From assembly GCF_028471945.1 (NCBI RefSeq), contig NZ_CP110128.1:2902501-2966500 (forward strand): a stretch of DNA of 64,000 bases. The letters are read 5' to 3'. Below are positions 61,042-64,000 of this stretch, one piece after another (positions within the stretch are counted from its first letter, which is position 1; every line of letters starts with the position of its first letter). This DNA is from Pseudomonas sp. WJP1. Lineage in GTDB: Bacteria; Pseudomonadota; Gammaproteobacteria; Pseudomonadales; Pseudomonadaceae. The position numbers and the translations under genes were made by a program. The notes below the pieces were generated by a model. That model saw nothing but the letters and a program-made list of their open reading frames with translations, did no database searches and was not told the DNA's origin.

Positions 61042-63486
61042 ATGGGTCACTACGAACTCGAAACAATGCCGGTCATCCGCGAACTCAAGGGTTTCGATGC
61101 CTGCTCTGGTAATGGCCTCGAACGGCTGATCTTCAACAATCGCCTGTGGGTGGTGCTGGCTTGCCTGATGGTGACGTTAGCACTGAGCTACCTGGCAACT
61201 ACGCGACTGACACTCAACGCCAGCTTCGAAAAAATGCTCCCGCAGAGCCAGCCCTTCATCAAGAATTATCTGGAAAATCGCGCGGCCTTACGGGGGTTGG
61301 GCAATGCGGTGCGGGTGGTGGTGGAGAGCACTGATGGCGATATCTTCGACCCGCATTATCTGAACGCGCTGAAAGAGATCAACGATGAACTCTTCGTCAC
61401 TCCGGGAGTCGACCGCGCCTGGATGAAATCGCTGTGGACGCCGGCAGTGCGGTGGACCGAAGTCACCGAACAGGGCTTCCAGGGTGGCCCGGTGATGCCT
61501 GATTCCTATGACGGCTCCGTGCAAAGTGTTCAACAGTTGCGCCAGAACATTGCCCGCTCTGGCATTGTCGGCAGCCTGATCGGCAACAACTTCAAGTCGA
61601 GCATGGTGTTCGTGCCGCTGCTGGAGAAAGACCCGGTCACCGGCCAGGCCATCGACTATCACCAATTCTCCAGAACCATCGAAGAGAAGCTGCGTGAAAA
61701 GTACGAGTTCGATGGGGTCGTACGGGTGGCGAGCGAGGAGGGCAAGGGCCCGATCAAGATTCGCGTGATCGGCTTCGCCAAACTGGTGGGCGACCTGATC
61801 GATGGGTTGATGCAAGTGATGCTGTATTTCGGTGCCGCCGCGCTGATAGCCACGGCGATTATCTTCTACTTCACCCGGTGTGTGCGCAGCACGGCGTTGG
61901 TCATCCTGTGTTCGGTGATCGCAGTGATCTGGCAGCTGGGATTGGTGGCGCTGTTTGGCTTCGCGCTGGACCCGTTTTCGATTCTGGTGCCGTTCCTGGT
62001 GTTTGCCATTGGCGTATCCCATGGCGCGCAAAAGATGAACGGCATCATGCAGGACGTCGGACGCGGTACCCATCAGTTGATCGCCGCGCGTTATACCTTT
62101 CGCCGGCTGTTTCTCGCCGGCCTCACCGCATTGCTGGCCGACGCCGTGGGGTTCGCGGTATTGATGCTGATCGACATTCCGGTGATCCAGGACCTGGCAG
62201 TCACCGCCAGCATTGGCGTTGCCGTGTTGATTTTCACCAACCTGGTGCTGCTGCCGGTGCTGCTGTCGTATTGGGGTGTCAGTCGAAAGGCTGCCGAGCG
62301 CAGCTTGCGCGCGGAAAAAAAGGAGCTGCGAGGCAGCGGTATGGGCGCGCTGTGGTGTTTTCTCGACAAATTCACCGAGCGCCGCTGGGCGACTATCGCC
62401 GTCAGTGTGGCGGGGCTGCTGGCGGTGGGCGGCTTCATGGTCAGCACCCAGTTGAAGGTCGGTGATCTGGACCCCGGTGCGCCCGAGCTGCGTGCCGATT
62501 CGCGCTACAACCGCGACAACGCCTACATCACCGCCAACTATTCGCTGTCCAGCGATCAGTTCGCGGTGATGCTCAAGACACCCAGCGAAGGCTGTCTGAA
62601 ATATGAAAGCCTGGTAGAAGCCGATCGCCTGGGTTGGTTGTTGCAGCAACAACCGGGCGTGCAGACCACGGTGTCGCTGGTGAACGCGGTACGGCAGATC
62701 ACCGCGGGTTCCTATGAAGGCAACCCGAAGATGCTGACCATCGCGCGTAATCAGGATGTGCTCAATTACGGCGCACAGCAGGCATCTGTCAGCAATCCGG
62801 ACCTGTTCAACAACGATTGCTCGATGATGCCGATCATCGCGTATCTGGCGGACCACAAGGCCGAAACCCTGGATCGCGTGGTGCGAGTGGCTGAAAGCTT
62901 CGCCCGTGAACACAGCAATGGCGAGCGTCAGTTCATGTTAGCGGCCGGCAGTGCCGGGATTGAAGCGGCAACCAACATCGTCGTGCGCGAGGCCAACCGC
63001 ACCATGTTGTTTTATGTGTATGGCGCGGTGATCGTGCTGTGCTTCATCACCTTCCGCAGCTGGCGGGCGGTGGTGGTCGCGGTAGTGCCGCTGATGCTGA
63101 CGTCGATCCTCTGCGAAGCGCTGATGGTCTGGTTGGGCATGGGCGTGAAAGTCGCGACATTACCGGTGATCGCCCTCGGTGTCGGCATTGGCGTGGACTA
63201 CGCGTTGTACCTGCTGAGCGTGCAATTGGCCCAGCAACGCGCCGGGTTGTCGTTGACCGAGGCTTATCGCAATGCCGTGGCATTCACCGGCAAGGTGGTG
63301 GCGCTGGTCGGCATTACTTTGGCTGCCGGCGTGATCACCTGGGCCTGGTCGCCAATCAAGTTCCAGGCCGACATGGGCATCCTGCTGACCTTCATGTTCA
63401 TCTGGAACATGGTTGGTGCGTTGGTGCTGATCCCGGCGCTGTCCCATTTCCTGTTGCAGAAAGTGAGTAGTTCCAATCATGTCTGA
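61042..63486 (+). CDS. RND-superfamily (MMPL-type) transporter
   Basis: An 814-residue inner-membrane protein. There is one N-terminal span (about residues 35-55), a large periplasmic domain, then a cluster of five spans (about residues 255-410, including DPFSILVPFLVFAIGVSHGA), a second periplasmic domain and five further spans with VIALGVGIGVDYALYLLSVQ. This duplicated design and length match the MMPL/HpnN group that transports lipids or hydrophobic molecules by proton flow. The partner genes DUF1302, DUF1329 and Ycf48-like are directly upstream. The ACAD gene overlaps its last eight bases. Confidence 0.85.
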   Translation: MGHYELETMPVIRELKGFDACSGNGLERLIFNNRLWVVLACLMVTLALSYLATTRLTLNASFEKMLPQSQPFIKNYLENRAALRGLGNAVRVVVESTDGDIFDPHYLNALKEINDELFVTPGVDRAWMKSLWTPAVRWTEVTEQGFQGGPVMPDSYDGSVQSVQQLRQNIARSGIVGSLIGNNFKSSMVFVPLLEKDPVTGQAIDYHQFSRTIEEKLREKYEFDGVVRVASEEGKGPIKIRVIGFAKLVGDLIDGLMQVMLYFGAAALIATAIIFYFTRCVRSTALVILCSVIAVIWQLGLVALFGFALDPFSILVPFLVFAIGVSHGAQKMNGIMQDVGRGTHQLIAARYTFRRLFLAGLTALLADAVGFAVLMLIDIPVIQDLAVTASIGVAVLIFTNLVLLPVLLSYWGVSRKAAERSLRAEKKELRGSGMGALWCFLDKFTERRWATIAVSVAGLLAVGGFMVSTQLKVGDLDPGAPELRADSRYNRDNAYITANYSLSSDQFAVMLKTPSEGCLKYESLVEADRLGWLLQQQPGVQTTVSLVNAVRQITAGSYEGNPKMLTIARNQDVLNYGAQQASVSNPDLFNNDCSMMPIIAYLADHKAETLDRVVRVAESFAREHSNGERQFMLAAGSAGIEAATNIVVREANRTMLFYVYGAVIVLCFITFRSWRAVVVAVVPLMLTSILCEALMVWLGMGVKVATLPVIALGVGIGVDYALYLLSVQLAQQRAGLSLTEAYRNAVAFTGKVVALVGITLAAGVITWAWSPIKFQADMGILLTFMFIWNMVGALVLIPALSHFLLQKVSSSNHV

Positions 63487-64000
63487 TTACAAAGCGCCCC
63501 TGCGCGATATGCGCTTCGTCCTCAATGAAGTATTCGAGGTCGCCAAACTCTGGGCCGAGCTGCCAGCACTGGCCGATTCCATCGATGCTGAAACAGTCGA
63601 AGCCATTCTCGAAGAGGCCGGCAAGGTCACCAGCAAAAGCGTCGCGCCCCTGAGCCGTGCGGCTGACGAGGAAGGTTGCCACTGGGCGGACGGTGCCGTC
63701 ACCACGCCGGCAGGTTTCCCACAGGCTTACCAGACTTACGCGGAAGGCGGTTGGGTCGGTGTTGGTGGCGACCCGGCCTACGGTGGCATGGGCATGCCCA
63801 AGGCCGTTTCGGCCCAGGTCGAAGAAATGGTCAACTCGGCCAGCCTGGCGTTCGGCCTGTACCCGATGCTGACCGCCGGTGCCTGCCTGTCGATCAACGC
63901 CCACGCCAGTGAAGAACTGAAGGCCGCCTACCTGCCGAACATGTACGCCGGTATCTGGGCCGGTTCCATGTGCCTGACCGAACCGCACGCCGGTACCGAC
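63479..64000 (+). CDS. Acyl-CoA dehydrogenase, N-terminal part (3' end outside window)
   Basis: The first 174 codons of an acyl-CoA dehydrogenase that runs off the end. MSDYKAPLRDMRFVLNEVFE is the usual opening of the large FadE-like dehydrogenases of pseudomonads (about 600 residues), and SMCLTEPHAGTD is the start of the FAD-binding segment. The ATG at 63479 overlaps the RND stop by eight bases, indicating coupling. Together with the second ACAD at 45810 it supports lipid oxidation in this cluster. Confidence 0.85.
   Translation, partial: MSDYKAPLRDMRFVLNEVFEVAKLWAELPALADSIDAETVEAILEEAGKVTSKSVAPLSRAADEEGCHWADGAVTTPAGFPQAYQTYAEGGWVGVGGDPAYGGMGMPKAVSAQVEEMVNSASLAFGLYPMLTAGACLSINAHASEELKAAYLPNMYAGIWAGSMCLTEPHAGTD

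Noticed and set aside
1..64000. CRISPR arrays, rRNA and tRNA genes
   Set aside because: No regularly spaced repeats and no tRNA-like cloverleaf or rRNA sequence was seen; the palindromes present are REP/REPIN or other intergenic repeats.

Overview
The window is bacterial chromosome with the marks of a Pseudomonas of the fluorescens group. Evidence: high-GC codon use, REP/REPIN-type intergenic palindromes built on the GTGGGAGC..GAGCAGGCTC theme (639-734, 3701-3796, 5459-5572, 23900-23933), a gamma-glutamylputrescine gene set, OprD-type porin, LysR/AraC regulators, and DUF1302/DUF1329 outer-membrane gene clusters. No rRNA, tRNA, CRISPR array or replication origin was seen. The window opens inside a glutamine-synthetase-like gene and ends inside an acyl-CoA dehydrogenase gene.

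Layout. (1) 1-4519: putrescine catabolism (puuA 3' end, puuC, puuB, puuR). (2) 4535-5859: a small secreted protein, then two long repeat arms in inverted orientation around a REPIN. (3) 5860-12063: a catabolic or salvage island: NCS1 permease, LysR regulator, and a four-gene minus-strand operon for a flavin monooxygenase, a Rid-family protein, a DUF1028 protein and an ArgE-like deacylase. (4) 12426-18499: a winged-helix regulator-like protein, two unknown proteins, and a remnant type VI secretion locus (tssB, a tssC-tssJ chimera, tssE, a TssA-OmpA fusion protein). (5) 18504-22567: napEDABC periplasmic nitrate reductase; napE is only 55 codons. (6) 22765-35733: an accessory stretch with a serine hydrolase, a 5'-truncated amine oxidase gene, a 1075-residue protein with a restriction-endonuclease-like N-terminus and its partner, an arylsulfatase with a divergent outer-membrane protein, an approximately 820-bp inverted-repeat element carrying a minimal tyrosine recombinase, a small heat-shock protein with a possible RNA thermometer, a MITE-like element and a sulfatase fragment. 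(7) 35741-43012: a possible amide/peptide uptake and hydrolysis set (MHS transporter, LysR, M20 hydrolase, OprD-like porin, YtcJ-like amidohydrolase). (8) 43334-64000: a large lipid-catabolism region: acyl-CoA ligase, SDR, acyl-CoA dehydrogenase, thiolase, enoyl-CoA hydratase, aldehyde dehydrogenase, DUF2889, GMC alcohol oxidoreductase, AraC regulator, alkylsulfatase, then DUF1302, DUF1329, Ycf48-like, MMPL/RND and another acyl-CoA dehydrogenase.

How it fits together. Region 8 encodes each step expected for turning an alkyl sulfate ester or primary alcohol into acyl-CoA and through one beta-oxidation round, beside an envelope machine probably handling hydrophobic molecules. Region 6 holds mobile-element ends, broken genes and the best candidate for an undescribed system (a likely nuclease-based defence gene pair). 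Region 4 contains the clearest sequence-level oddity, an in-frame fusion of the start of a sheath protein gene to the end of an outer-membrane lipoprotein gene. All functions come from reading motifs; no database search was possible.
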